NCBI RefSeq assembly: GCF_004114615.1
Contig: NZ_CP035300.1
Span: 3,100,001-3,164,000, forward strand
DNA: 64,000 bases
Direction of reading: 5' to 3'
Source of the DNA: Dyella sp. M7H15-1
Lineage (GTDB): Bacteria > Pseudomonadota > Gammaproteobacteria > Xanthomonadales > Rhodanobacteraceae
The position numbers and the translations under genes are program-made. Positions 9,061 through 18,485 of the stretch are shown here, piece by piece; the first letter of the stretch is position 1; each line of letters starts with the position of its first letter. Below the pieces are notes generated by a model, which saw only the letters and a program-made list of their open reading frames with translations, did not search any database and was not told the origin of the DNA.

Positions 9061-11796
9061 TTACGTCGCGGCGCTGTCGGGGCCGAACGGCACCCAATAC
9101 GCCTGGATGAACAGCGAGCAGTTGTAGCTCCAGGTGATGTCGAGCTGCAGGTTCCAGGTTTCGCCGTTGCACACCGGCACGTTCAGGCTGCCGAATACGG
9201 GGTTCTGGAACGCGCCGTTTTCGTCCTGGTGGTATTGATAACTGGCGCATGTCTTGTAGAGGCTGCCGTCGCCGAGGGTGCAGCTGAGCATGCCGAAAAA
9301 ATCCGGCGCGCTCGCATTGAGTTGCTGTGGTCCGAAGCTGACCACGATCAGGCCGTCGGTGGCGGCTGTGCCGGTGCAGGCGGGATTGCCGGCGCTGATC
9401 GGAATCGCCACCCGCTTGCCGAGCAGGCTCACGCTGCCGTTGCCGGCCACGGCCACGCCGGCCACCGTCATCGACGCGGCGGTCAGTGCGCCGCCGACTT
9501 CGAGCAGGCTGCTGCCGCTGCTGACGCCGATCACCACGTTGTTCTGGGTAACCGTCAAAAGCTGCGGCGATGGCTGCGAGCCCACGGTCAGTACCGTGCC
9601 GCTGTCGTTCTGCAGGCCGATCTGCGCTGTCTGGCGCACCACCAGATGGTCGACGTTGCTGCTGCCGCCGTTGAAATTCACGTCGCCGTTGACTTCCAGC
9701 GCATAGCCCTTCTGCAGCGCGTTCAGCGGCATGTTGATGGCAACGGTGTTTTTCGGCTCGCCTTCCGGTCCGTTGTTGAGCACCAGCATGGCGGGCGGCG
9801 GCGGATCGTCGCCCTGCTCCAGCGTGACGGTGCTCTGGAACAATCCCAGCAGCGCGGGCAGCACCATGTACGCGGACAGATTGGCCGGAATCGAAACACG
9901 CTCGCTGCCGTCCCTTTTTTCCACCAGGGTCAGTTGCGTATCGCTGTCCACCGAGCGCACCTGCCAATTGCTGTTGCTGCCGGGCGACTGGTCCGGCTTG
10001 ACCATGTCGATCATCAGCCAATCGCCCGACTGCAAGCTGGAGAAATCGGTGCCGCTGCCGGTGATCATCGTGCCGTTGCTGCTGATCGTGCCCTGGCCGG
10101 GCTTTACATCCGATTTGCTCTCGCCCTGCGTTGGTATTGGCGTTGACGTCGGCGTCGGCGTCGAAAACAGTTGCGCGCCGGACGGCAAGGCATTGCTGTC
10201 GGCCGGCGCGTAGCTGTAACTGGATTGCTCCAGAATGATCGGGAACTGATCGTTCAATTCAAGCTGCGTCTTGCTGTGGATTATCTTGATCTGACGCCAC
10301 TGCTGTTTCAGATAGCCCAGCACGATGGTGTCGCCGACGCCGATCTGGCTGGTGAACGTGGTGCTGAAACCGTTGAGCTGGGTGTACGGATTGACGGCAT
10401 CGGCCGACACCATGCCGTTGCCGACCAGTCCATCGCCGGTGCCCACGCTCAGCGACGCCGGCGGATGGGTCATCAGCACGCCCACGTTGCCCTGGTTGTA
10501 GTAGATCGGGCTCAGCGCCGCGGTGGGATTCTGCTTGGTCCAGTAGCTGAGGATCGGCAGGTTTTCCAGTTTGCTGCCGTTGCCTTCGAACGAAAGCGCC
10601 TTGACGGTGCCGTTCACCTCCAACGCTTCCTGCGGCATGACGGCCGCATCGTCGAAGCCGATGCCCACCTTGCGTTCGGGCGTGATGCGCAGCGCCGCCG
10701 GCCCGGGTTTGCCGCTGCTGGCGGCGGCCGGCAAGCCCAGACCGACATTGCCGTCGTTGTCGATGCGGAAGATCTCCAGCGGCGGATCTTCGCTGAGGCC
10801 GGCCAGAAAACGCACGAGATGGGTGCGGATGTAGCCATAGCCCACCGGCACCAGCATGTCATTGGCGAAGGCGCGCTGGATCTTGTAGACCTGCTCGCCT
10901 TGCCGGGCGGAGGTGCCGACCGCGGCGATCACCGCCTGGCCTGGTGTCGGCGCGGCCGTACCCCTTATGCGCTGCGGTATCACCACGTCGCCCGGCTGCA
11001 GCGGCGGAAAGATGCCCGGCTGCATGAATAGCGTCGTGCCCTGCGCCTTGAGCGTGCCGGGTGCCGGCGTAACGATGCGCGCCAGTTCCAGGTTGGCCTT
11101 CGGAAAGTCGACGCCGATGCCGAGATTGTCGCGCGTGGTGAGCATGCCGTTGAACTGGCTGCGGCTGGCGGTAACGTCGAGGTAATCGTGCTTGCCATCC
11201 TGGTCGCGCAGCGCCTGCAGTTGCACGCCCTGCACGGGATCGGAGCCACTGCCTTCGGTGACCAGCTCCAGCAGGCCCAGCCGCGAGCCGACGTAGCGCC
11301 GCTCGGTGTTGCCCTGCTTGAAGATCAGATCGTTGATGTTGCCTTGCGGCGAGAAGGACACCACCGCCAGCAGAATGTTGATGCCCGGCTGCTGCAGGGT
11401 CGGCAGTTGTTCCAGCAGCGGTTGTTGCACGATGCGTTTGTAGCCCGGCACGCCGCTGTCCACGCTGTAGTCGGCGTATACCTCGTTGTAGCGGATGGTG
11501 AGATAGATCGGGCCATCGTCCGGCCCCGCCGTCAATGCAACGATCTGCGGGACGCTGAGCACGATCTGGCGACCGAGTTCGTCGATCGCCATGCCCGGGC
11601 TTACGCGCACCTGGTTCGACTGGCTGCTGGCCTGCCAGCTCACCAGCAGGCCGCTGGCGATGCCCCAGGTGTGCAGGCTGCTGTTGAGCAGCGTGCGCAT
11701 CTGTATGTTGTAGTGCTGCTCGCAGACGAAATCGCCGGTGAGCAGGGCTTCGCCGGAAAAATAATTGACGCGTTCGACGGGAGGAAGCTCAGACAT
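9061..11796 (-). CDS. large fibre-like eCIS protein
   Basis: A 911-residue protein with no signal peptide. Residues 1-110 (NYFSGEALLTGDFVCEQHYN ... SGLLV) form a domain shared with the neighbouring 293-residue product and with proteins often found next to eCIS baseplate genes. The middle repeats a motif typical of trimeric phage tail fibres: GLGLPAA, VGIGFDDA, ALEVNGTVKALSFEGNGSKLENL, and later ALEVNGDVNFNGGSSNVDHL, VVIGVSSGSSLLEVGG. The last 110 residues are rich in Cys and aromatic residues (PACTGTAATDG, SCTLGDGSLYKTC, VPVCNG, YNCSLFIQAYW) and may be the receptor-binding tip. Its role as fibre or baseplate adaptor is inferred. It overlaps the next upstream gene by 8 bp. Confidence 0.7.
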   Translation of the reverse strand: MSELPPVERVNYFSGEALLTGDFVCEQHYNIQMRTLLNSSLHTWGIASGLLVSWQASSQSNQVRVSPGMAIDELGRQIVLSVPQIVALTAGPDDGPIYLTIRYNEVYADYSVDSGVPGYKRIVQQPLLEQLPTLQQPGINILLAVVSFSPQGNINDLIFKQGNTERRYVGSRLGLLELVTEGSGSDPVQGVQLQALRDQDGKHDYLDVTASRSQFNGMLTTRDNLGIGVDFPKANLELARIVTPAPGTLKAQGTTLFMQPGIFPPLQPGDVVIPQRIRGTAAPTPGQAVIAAVGTSARQGEQVYKIQRAFANDMLVPVGYGYIRTHLVRFLAGLSEDPPLEIFRIDNDGNVGLGLPAAASSGKPGPAALRITPERKVGIGFDDAAVMPQEALEVNGTVKALSFEGNGSKLENLPILSYWTKQNPTAALSPIYYNQGNVGVLMTHPPASLSVGTGDGLVGNGMVSADAVNPYTQLNGFSTTFTSQIGVGDTIVLGYLKQQWRQIKIIHSKTQLELNDQFPIILEQSSYSYAPADSNALPSGAQLFSTPTPTSTPIPTQGESKSDVKPGQGTISSNGTMITGSGTDFSSLQSGDWLMIDMVKPDQSPGSNSNWQVRSVDSDTQLTLVEKRDGSERVSIPANLSAYMVLPALLGLFQSTVTLEQGDDPPPPAMLVLNNGPEGEPKNTVAINMPLNALQKGYALEVNGDVNFNGGSSNVDHLVVRQTAQIGLQNDSGTVLTVGSQPSPQLLTVTQNNVVIGVSSGSSLLEVGGALTAASMTVAGVAVAGNGSVSLLGKRVAIPISAGNPACTGTAATDGLIVVSFGPQQLNASAPDFFGMLSCTLGDGSLYKTCASYQYHQDENGAFQNPVFGSLNVPVCNGETWNLQLDITWSYNCSLFIQAYWVPFGPDSAAT

Positions 11797-12670
11797 AGGC
11801 CAGCCATTGCACGGTGATCGGCCCCGTGTTTTCCGCGGCCAGCGAGAACAGCGACGTCAAGGTGAGCGTGAATTTCTCCGTATCGACGCCGCTCACCGCC
11901 GTGGCATACGGCACGCTGCCGAGCACGGTGACCATCACTTGCGGAATCCGCTTCCATTCGCTGCCCGGCGGCGGGTTGAAGTACACCGGCTGTTCCACGC
12001 TCTTGCCAGGTTGGCGCAGATCCGTGCTCGGCACGGACGCCACGCCGCGCAACATGCTCTGGCTGCTGCCCTTCGGCGCCATCGCGTTGATATCCGCAGT
12101 GCCGCCCAGGTTGGCGGGAAGACGGCTGGCGACCGGTGCGCGCAGGTCGGTGACGCCATCGATGACGCCGCTCTTCACCGTCACCTGCGCCAGCACCACG
12201 CTGCGGCCCGGCGCACTGGCGCCATCATCGAGCACCTGCAGGCCGCTGGCCATGTTCACCTCGGTGTCCGACGTGCCTTGCACCGGCGGCGGGTTGTTCG
12301 GATCCGGGTAAACCAGATACACCTTGTACACCTGGTCCGTCGCGCCGGAAGGAAGCGCCAACGCTTGCGCACTGTCGCCAGGCAGGATCAGGAAACAACC
12401 GTTGTCGTCGAAACCAGTGCCCGGCTGCACCGCCAGGCTGGCAGGCCCGGCGCTGCTCACCGCCAGGCCGTTCAATACGCCCGGCGTGTAAAGCATCTGG
12501 TTCTGCAACTGCATCCAGTTCACCAGATAGTTCTGCGCCGTCGTCATGTTCTCGGCGGTGAGGAACATGCCGGCCTGGTATTTCACCGTGTACGCGATAT
12601 TCGCCGGAATCGGCGGTGTGGGCGCGGGCGGTGGCGTGGACGCGCTGAGCGATGTGGTTGGCGTAGTCAT
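11789..12670 (-). CDS. eCIS baseplate/fibre-associated protein, unknown
   Basis: 293 residues. After a proline/threonine-rich start (PTTSLSASTPPPAPTPPIP) comes AYTVKYQAGMFLTAENMTTAQNYLVNWM, which lines up with NYFSGEALLTGDFVCEQHYN of the following large protein. The two genes therefore look like paralogues sharing an N-terminal attachment domain. The rest is beta-rich with a DLRAPVASRLPANLGG segment. Starts and stops interlock with both neighbours (4-bp overlap upstream, 8-bp overlap downstream), indicating translational coupling within the operon. The exact function is not recognised. Confidence 0.65.
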   Translation of the reverse strand: MTTPTTSLSASTPPPAPTPPIPANIAYTVKYQAGMFLTAENMTTAQNYLVNWMQLQNQMLYTPGVLNGLAVSSAGPASLAVQPGTGFDDNGCFLILPGDSAQALALPSGATDQVYKVYLVYPDPNNPPPVQGTSDTEVNMASGLQVLDDGASAPGRSVVLAQVTVKSGVIDGVTDLRAPVASRLPANLGGTADINAMAPKGSSQSMLRGVASVPSTDLRQPGKSVEQPVYFNPPPGSEWKRIPQVMVTVLGSVPYATAVSGVDTEKFTLTLTSLFSLAAENTGPITVQWLAYV

Positions 12671-13656
12671 GAAGATGGCAACGTGCTACCGAGGAGGGTG
12701 GTGAAATCGAGTTTGGGGTCCGGCAAAGACGGTGCGGGCGGCGGCGATACCGGGCTTGGCTGAAAACACATGCCGCCGAGGATCTGCACCTGGTAGCGGC
12801 AGGCCGCGGGCTTGATCGCGTCGAGCAGCACCGGCAGTTTCGCCAGCAGCTGGCGCACCTGGTCCGCGCCGTCGTCGTCGAGCACGTGTTGCGCATCGCT
12901 GTACCTGGGCAGCATCACCTGCACCAGAAACAGCCATGGCGCATAGCCCGACAACAGCGGCAGCCCCGGCCGCCAGGCGCATGGCAAGATGTAAGTGCTG
13001 CCGGCCGTGTCGCCGATCACGATGTCGGGCGGCGACGGGTTCAGCACCTCGATGCTCACCGTGCTGGTGACTGCTTTGCTGCCCGGCGGCGTATAGCAAC
13101 TCACCTCCATCGGCAGATCCAGAAACAGATCCAGCATCATGTTCATGCCTTGCGCGGTTCCGCGCAGCCGGTACAAGGCCATGATCTGGGCGATCACCTC
13201 TCGCTTCCGATCCAGCGACCAGCTTCCGTCCAGCAGCAGGTTCACCCATCCGGCCAGCCAGTCGAGCACGCCGTCGAGCCAGGCGCTGAAGCTGGCGAGC
13301 GGATCGTCGTCCTGCGCATTCGCCGCGGTGGCACTCGTCAGCGGCAGGCGTAGCTCGGGCACGCCGATGTAGCTGTCGAAATCGCGCAGGATCGCGTCGC
13401 GGTGCTCGCTGCCGGAAATCGGCGGAATGAAGGTGTCGTCGCCCGACGGAAACAAAAAACTGAAACGGCTGTAGAACAAGCTGCCGACGACGTCCGCGGC
13501 GAGCAGTTCCTGGATGCCGCGCCGCCCGTCCAGCGTGCCGTCGGCGATACCGGTGAGCAGCTTCTGGAAGATCGTCAGATAGCGCGCGAGAAAGCCGTCG
13601 TCAGCCTTCGCATACGCGGCGGGGAGATAGCGCAGATAGCTGGCAGGCATGCTCAT
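12667..13656 (-). CDS. gpI-like phage tail protein of eCIS baseplate
   Basis: 329 residues starting MSMPASYLRYLPAAYAKADDGFLARYLTIFQ, the signature of the phage-tail-protein domain found in eCIS and some phage baseplates (YLPaiY...d.FL.RyL.iFe). It continues with SFSAWLDGVLDWLAGW and KREVIAQIMALYRLRGT, the conserved tryptophan/arginine core. It probably links baseplate wedges to the fibre proteins encoded next. I chose the ATG at 13656, which overlaps the upstream J-like gene by 4 bp (ATGA). The longer open frame to 14964 runs antisense-free through the neighbouring gene in another frame and is not supported. Confidence 0.82.
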   Translation of the reverse strand: MSMPASYLRYLPAAYAKADDGFLARYLTIFQKLLTGIADGTLDGRRGIQELLAADVVGSLFYSRFSFLFPSGDDTFIPPISGSEHRDAILRDFDSYIGVPELRLPLTSATAANAQDDDPLASFSAWLDGVLDWLAGWVNLLLDGSWSLDRKREVIAQIMALYRLRGTAQGMNMMLDLFLDLPMEVSCYTPPGSKAVTSTVSIEVLNPSPPDIVIGDTAGSTYILPCAWRPGLPLLSGYAPWLFLVQVMLPRYSDAQHVLDDDGADQVRQLLAKLPVLLDAIKPAACRYQVQILGGMCFQPSPVSPPPAPSLPDPKLDFTTLLGSTLPSS

Positions 13657-14771
13657 GCCGCGTTCCTCGCCTGCAGGCTGATGCAGCGCACGCGCGGCAA
13701 TCCGCGGTAAAGCATGGCCGGCGTGCCCGGCGGCAGATCCGCGAGCAGTGCGTTGACGTTCAATTGCGCCAGCCAGCCGAGCTGCGCACTGGGCGCATAG
13801 CTCCATTGCATGCCGTCCATTCCGGAAACGCCGGGCACGCTCTCGATCACATGCTGCAGATCTTCCAGCTCGGGCGGACGATCGTATGCCCAGCGCTCGC
13901 CGGGCTGGAAATAAGCGAACAGCGTATTCATCAACGCAGTCAGCACCGTCTTCAGCACCACGTTGGGTGGACAGCGCACGGACACGTCGAGATTGATGTC
14001 GGTGAGCTGCGCGGCGCGCACGTTCACGCGGTTGCCGAGCAGCACACGCGGCGACACGTAGGTGCGCACGCTGTCCAGCAAGGTTTTCTCCGCCTGCGCC
14101 GCATCCGCCGCAGCCTGCCCCAGCGGCGGCTGCAGCACCAGCACGCTGCGCCGGCTTCCGGGCGGGGGCGGCGCGCCGGCATCGGTCGGATCGATGAGCT
14201 GATAGGACCACGCCGCATCGCTGAGCACGTAAGCATTCGTGGCCTCGCCGCTCACCAGCGCATCGGCGCGCCGCACGCGCAGGACGGTTTTCGACGAATC
14301 CTGCGATGCTGACTGCTGCGCATCGATCATCGCATTCGTTTGCAGGGCCAATGCCTGCACGTCGCTCAGGCTCAGCGCCAGATAGGGTGTATCCCGGTAA
14401 TCCAGCACCGCATGCTGCAATTGCGCGCGCGTGAGAGTGACGCCGGCTTCGATCTGCCCGAGCACGTCGCGCAGGCCCTGGAACGCGAAATCGAAATCCT
14501 TTTCGGCCGCCTCGCTGTAGGGCGTCGTGTTGGAGGTAAACGCCAGCCCCAATACGTCGCGCAGAAAATTCTGGTCCGCCTGGATGGGAATGGCGTTGTT
14601 CTGGTACAGCAGGGATTCGCCGATCCAGCACAGCAACTGCAACAGCGTGATGCCCGGATCGGAGTCGTTGTAATCGGTCCACAGGCGCGTGAACTGCGGA
14701 ATGCGCCGGATCAGCTCCGCCTGCAGGGCGGCGCTGTCGCGCGTATCCAGATCCGGCAGTTCGAAACTCAT
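13653..14771 (-). CDS. baseplate J-like protein (second copy, short)
   Basis: 372 residues beginning MSFELPDLDTRDSAALQAELIRRIPQFTRLWTDYNDSDPGITLLQLLCWIGE. The DPGIT.LQL..w..E segment is the hallmark of eCIS baseplate-wedge proteins related to phage gpJ/gp6 (Afp11/Afp12 relatives). The rest contains a J-like core (NRVNVRAAQLTDINLDVSVRCPPN). It probably pairs with the 1023-residue J protein encoded 3 bp upstream to form the wedge. The TTG/ATG ambiguity is small: the ATG at 14771 follows the previous stop directly. Confidence 0.85.
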   Translation of the reverse strand: MSFELPDLDTRDSAALQAELIRRIPQFTRLWTDYNDSDPGITLLQLLCWIGESLLYQNNAIPIQADQNFLRDVLGLAFTSNTTPYSEAAEKDFDFAFQGLRDVLGQIEAGVTLTRAQLQHAVLDYRDTPYLALSLSDVQALALQTNAMIDAQQSASQDSSKTVLRVRRADALVSGEATNAYVLSDAAWSYQLIDPTDAGAPPPPGSRRSVLVLQPPLGQAAADAAQAEKTLLDSVRTYVSPRVLLGNRVNVRAAQLTDINLDVSVRCPPNVVLKTVLTALMNTLFAYFQPGERWAYDRPPELEDLQHVIESVPGVSGMDGMQWSYAPSAQLGWLAQLNVNALLADLPPGTPAMLYRGLPRVRCISLQARNAA

Positions 14772-14774
14772 GCG

Positions 14775-17700
14775 CTACCTTCCCGCACCGGTCGCGTACA
14801 CCAACACGCTCATCGTGCCCGCTACCGGCAACTGATCCGGCGCCAGCGGCACGTTGCCGTTCTGCACGCCGTTCAAGGCGATGCCGAGCACGGCGCCGAC
14901 GCGCTTGTCCTTGCGCAGCATGCGCGTCACCTGCGCCGCCTGCACGGTTTGCCCGAAAGCCCATCCCTGCCCGTCCGGACCGCCGAATACCGGCTGGAAA
15001 AACGCCTGCAGTTGCGCAGCCAGATCCTGCTGGGTGGCGTTGCTTTGATCGCTGGGCACGTCGGCCGCCACCTGCGCGACCACGTCGATGGCGACATAGC
15101 TAGGGCCGCAACTGCCGATGCGCGGCGCCAGCGGCGCCAGGCAGCGTGCACGTACATAGGCCGTCACCTGATCCAGCAAGGCGGGCGGCGCATACGGGCG
15201 CGGCGCGTCGGAGAGCGCCAGCACGCCGATCGCGATGCGCTGATCCGGCGTCACCACGGCGCGCGCGCGGCTCACCATCGAACTGGCGGCGCGCGCCAAT
15301 GTGCCCAGGTCGTCCAGTTGCACGGCGCGATCGTTGGCTTTTGTCTGCGTGGGCGCCGCCGCCTCCAGGTCGCCGACGCTGTCGCCGTTCACGCCGCCCT
15401 GCGCCGGCGCGGGATTGTTCACGGCGGCGATCGCGCTGAAACCCTCGCGCAGCACGCTGAGCTTGCCGGCCGCCACGTTGCCGGCAATACCCTGCGTATA
15501 TTCGTAATGGCTGGCGACGATGTTGTTGTAGCCGGCGGGGGGAATCATGCCGTTGTAACCATCGCCGAAGGTGACCCTGCCGTTTTCGCTGTTCAACGTG
15601 TAGACGCGATCGGTCGGTCCGTAGAAGCAGAAATTTTCCACCTGGGTCCAGCGGCGCGCCGTGGTATCGCTGCCGCCCGCGCTGGTCGCGGAAGGCGTGA
15701 CGGAAAAACTCAGCGCATCGCCATCGTCCGGCGCGGGCGCCGGTTCCATGCCGGCCGGCTCGATCACGTCCAGTTGTAAGCCCTGCAGCACCGGTGTGTA
15801 GCTCAGCTCGAACGACTGGCTGGGCTGCTCGTTGCTGGAGCCGAGTATTTCGCTCAGCACGGTGCTGCGATTGCCGGCCATCGCCGCGTTGGGATAGATG
15901 CCATAGACGTCGACGTCCTGGCGCGGATACGGATTGAGGATGCGCAGCCAGCAGGCGTCCTGCGAATACAGCGTGGCGGCGATCAGATCATCCGGCACGG
16001 TGAAGCGCACGATGCCTGAGCGCGTCAAACCCTTGGTGCCGTCGTCGATCGACAACGCCTGCCAGGCGGCACCGTCGTAATACTCCCACTGCTGCGTGGG
16101 CGCCGGCAGGTCGTATTCCCGCGACAGATAGAAATACAGCGACAGGCCGCGCCCCAGCGTGTAGCGGACGAAATCCTGCGGCGAAAAGCCCAGATAGCAA
16201 CTGGTGTAGCGATCCGTCACCGGCTTGAACGGACTGTGGCGGAAGGCTTCCAGCGCAAAGGCGTTGTAGGTCCACAGGCTCTGCGGCGTGGCCGTGTAGG
16301 CATAGCTCAGGCACAGCGACTGGATATACGGCGGCGCGTAGCTGCTTGGCGTATAGGTATAGGAGAAATTGACGCCCTCCACGTTGTTCAGATAATCCGT
16401 CACCTGCTGCTTCTGCTCGGGCGGAAGAATGCTGTCGGGAATCTGGTCGATGGTGGTGCTCACCGCCTGGGTGGTGATCGCACCGATCTCGCCGTAGCCG
16501 CCCGCGGCGATCACCACGCGCAGCCAATAGCCTTCCGCACCGGCCACGGTGGTGCGCTGCATCGCCGGACACAGAAATTGCACATAGCTCGCGCCGAGCG
16601 GATTGCCGCGCAGCGCGTTGGTGGTGTCGATGAAGTGATAGGTGCCGATCTGGGTGGGCGTGGCATTGAGCGATTGCCAGGTGGAACCGTCCCAATACTG
16701 CCAGTACAAAGTGACCGGGTAATCCGTGGTGACGTAGCTCAAGGCAAAGTTCAGCGTGATCTGCGCGCCCTGGCGCACGAACAGATTGTCGGAGCAGATA
16801 TAGAACGCGTCTTCCACCGCCGGCGTCTGCCCGAAGGGATACACGCCGTTGCGCAAGTTGACGATCACCGTACCGCACGCAGCCTGTTCCGGCTGGATGC
16901 CGTCGCCGCTCAAGGTGCAACTCAAGGCGGACACGCTGGGCAACTCGCTCGCCAGCGCATTGACGACGCGCAGCGTCGGCGCCGGCCGCACCAGCAGCCA
17001 GTACATCGGTTGTTCCGCATCCGCATCCGGATTGCCGGCGAAACCGCTGCTGCGGCCATCGGCCTGGTACAGCTCCGCTTCCAGTTGCGTCAGCGTCAGC
17101 GGGCCGGCAGTGGGCGCCTGGGTCACCTCGATGCTCAGATCAAGATCGCCGATCGTACCGATGACGGTGGCCGCCAGCGGCGCGAGCGCGCCATCGGCCC
17201 ATTGCTCGAAATACTCCGCGGCAAGCCGCGCGCCGCTGAGGTGCACCGTGATGCGTTGCAAGGATGGATCGGGCTTGAACAGTTGCGGATCGCCGAGCAT
17301 GAACCAGTGCGACAAGGGCAGTTCCTGCTGGCTGTCCTGCCCGGCGAGAAACAACGGTATGGGCTGGCCCTTGCCCATTGCGTCGAAAACGTCGATGTAG
17401 CGATCCTGCGAGGGAATCATCGTCAGCAGCGCCGACAAGGTGGCAGGCACGACTTCCAGCGCTTCGTTGGTTTGGAACGCCATCAGCGGATCGTCGCTGT
17501 TCGACACCACCGTATCGGCCGGTATCGCGCACGGCGGTTGCTCCGCCTGCAGCGTGAAGGCGAGCGGCGCCTGCGCCGCCAGCGGCGGGCGCAGTTGCAT
17601 GTCGAGAAATTGATAGAAGGCCAGCTTGCGCTGATGGGGGACTTGGTTCTGCATCTGCCCGATGTAGCGCCCCAATAGCGCGAACAACTTCAGCAGCACC

Positions 17701-17846
17701 AGGCCCGGATCCTGGTTCACCTGCTGCGCATCCGGCTCCTGCGTGCTCCATGGATCGGTCCAGTCCGGCGTATAGGTGCGCGCCAGCGCCAGCGCCTGCT
17801 GGTAGAACGCATCGGTGCTGCGGAAATCCAGGATCGGATCAGTCAT
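14775..17846 (-). CDS. large baseplate J-like protein (Afp11/12-like)
   Basis: 1023 residues, the largest gene of the cluster. The N-terminus (DAFYQQALALARTYTPDW, then DPGLVLLKLFALLGRYIGQMQNQVPHQRKLAFYQFLDM) is typical of eCIS putative baseplate assembly proteins. The centre is a long beta-rich region. The C-terminal 250 residues hold the baseplate_J core: ENFCFYGPTDRVYTLNSENGRVTFGDGYNGMIPPAG, then YEYTQGIAGNVAAG and RAVQLDDLGTLAR, RARAVVTPDQ. It would form the outer wedge that triggers sheath contraction. It lies between a small coiled-coil gene and the second J gene. Confidence 0.9.
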   Translation of the reverse strand: MTDPILDFRSTDAFYQQALALARTYTPDWTDPWSTQEPDAQQVNQDPGLVLLKLFALLGRYIGQMQNQVPHQRKLAFYQFLDMQLRPPLAAQAPLAFTLQAEQPPCAIPADTVVSNSDDPLMAFQTNEALEVVPATLSALLTMIPSQDRYIDVFDAMGKGQPIPLFLAGQDSQQELPLSHWFMLGDPQLFKPDPSLQRITVHLSGARLAAEYFEQWADGALAPLAATVIGTIGDLDLSIEVTQAPTAGPLTLTQLEAELYQADGRSSGFAGNPDADAEQPMYWLLVRPAPTLRVVNALASELPSVSALSCTLSGDGIQPEQAACGTVIVNLRNGVYPFGQTPAVEDAFYICSDNLFVRQGAQITLNFALSYVTTDYPVTLYWQYWDGSTWQSLNATPTQIGTYHFIDTTNALRGNPLGASYVQFLCPAMQRTTVAGAEGYWLRVVIAAGGYGEIGAITTQAVSTTIDQIPDSILPPEQKQQVTDYLNNVEGVNFSYTYTPSSYAPPYIQSLCLSYAYTATPQSLWTYNAFALEAFRHSPFKPVTDRYTSCYLGFSPQDFVRYTLGRGLSLYFYLSREYDLPAPTQQWEYYDGAAWQALSIDDGTKGLTRSGIVRFTVPDDLIAATLYSQDACWLRILNPYPRQDVDVYGIYPNAAMAGNRSTVLSEILGSSNEQPSQSFELSYTPVLQGLQLDVIEPAGMEPAPAPDDGDALSFSVTPSATSAGGSDTTARRWTQVENFCFYGPTDRVYTLNSENGRVTFGDGYNGMIPPAGYNNIVASHYEYTQGIAGNVAAGKLSVLREGFSAIAAVNNPAPAQGGVNGDSVGDLEAAAPTQTKANDRAVQLDDLGTLARAASSMVSRARAVVTPDQRIAIGVLALSDAPRPYAPPALLDQVTAYVRARCLAPLAPRIGSCGPSYVAIDVVAQVAADVPSDQSNATQQDLAAQLQAFFQPVFGGPDGQGWAFGQTVQAAQVTRMLRKDKRVGAVLGIALNGVQNGNVPLAPDQLPVAGTMSVLVYATGAGR

Positions 17847-17852
17847 GATGCG

Positions 17853-18068
17853 TCACACCGCACCGAGCTTCCCGTCGGCGGCCAGTTCCTCCAGCACGGC
17901 GATGGCGCCGCTGATCCGCTGCAGCGTGTCCTTGAGTTCGCGCGTGCGCTGTTCCAGCGCGCGCAGTTGCGCCTGGCCGGTTTCGTATTCCTGGCGCAGC
18001 GCCATCAGGCGCTGTTCGATCTTGCTGGAGACAAGGCCGGCGTCATCGATCGATGGCGGCATGTTCAT
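17853..18068 (-). CDS. small coiled-coil protein in eCIS operon
   Basis: 71 residues, MNMPPSIDDAGLVSSKIEQRL followed by a continuous heptad-like helix (LRQEYETGQAQLRALEQRTRELKDTLQRISGAIAVLEEL). Small coiled-coil proteins between the gp25 and J genes recur in eCIS loci. A baseplate chaperone or connector role is possible but not shown. It lies 6 bp before the large J gene and 9 bp after gp25. A GAGGAGT ribosome-binding site precedes the ATG. It is real by position and coding pattern, with function unknown. Confidence 0.75.
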   Translation of the reverse strand: MNMPPSIDDAGLVSSKIEQRLMALRQEYETGQAQLRALEQRTRELKDTLQRISGAIAVLEELAADGKLGAV

Positions 18069-18077
18069 GCGGACTCC

Positions 18078-18482
18078 TCAGCTCTTCAGATAGAACGGAT
18101 AGACCAGGTTGTCGGGACGGTTCTTGTCGCGGATGACGTAATCCACGGAAATGATCATGCGTTGCGGCTGATCCAGATCGATCGATGCCGTCACCCCAAC
18201 GAGCTGGATGCGCGGCTCCCATTGCTCCAGCGCATCTTGCACGTAAAGCTGCGCCAGGCTCAGCGACGCGGCATTGCCGGCGGCGAACACCAGTTCGTTG
18301 ATGCGGCAGCCGAAATCGGGCAGCAGCACACGCTCGCCCGGCGCGGTCTGAAGAATCAGCACGATCGCCTGGCGGATGTCGTCTTCGTCGACGGCGAAGC
18401 AGATGCTGCCGCCCTGCACGCGCACCGGAAACGCCCATCCGCGCCCGAGAAAATCGTCACCTTTGTTGCGGATCGCGTTCAT
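18078..18482 (-). CDS. gp25/gpW-like baseplate wedge protein (Afp9-like)
   Basis: 134 residues related to T4 gp25 and TssE. Typical features: FLGRGWAFPVRV with a conserved aromatic-proline start, DEDDIRQAIVLILQTAPGERVLLPDFGCRINELVF (the gp25 core, TxxGER...PxfG), and the EPR motif in ALEQWEPRIQLVGV, which in this family contacts the sheath and hub. Length is normal. It lies 3 bp after the PAAR gene, and spacing throughout this part of the operon is tight. Confidence 0.92.
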   Translation of the reverse strand: MNAIRNKGDDFLGRGWAFPVRVQGGSICFAVDEDDIRQAIVLILQTAPGERVLLPDFGCRINELVFAAGNAASLSLAQLYVQDALEQWEPRIQLVGVTASIDLDQPQRMIISVDYVIRDKNRPDNLVYPFYLKS

Positions 18483-18485
18483 GGC

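Noticed and set aside
12667-14964. 765-codon frame as one gene
   Set aside because: Its first half overlaps the J-like gene in another frame and reads as shadow. The gpI-like protein starts at the ATG at 13656 with a tail-protein signature.
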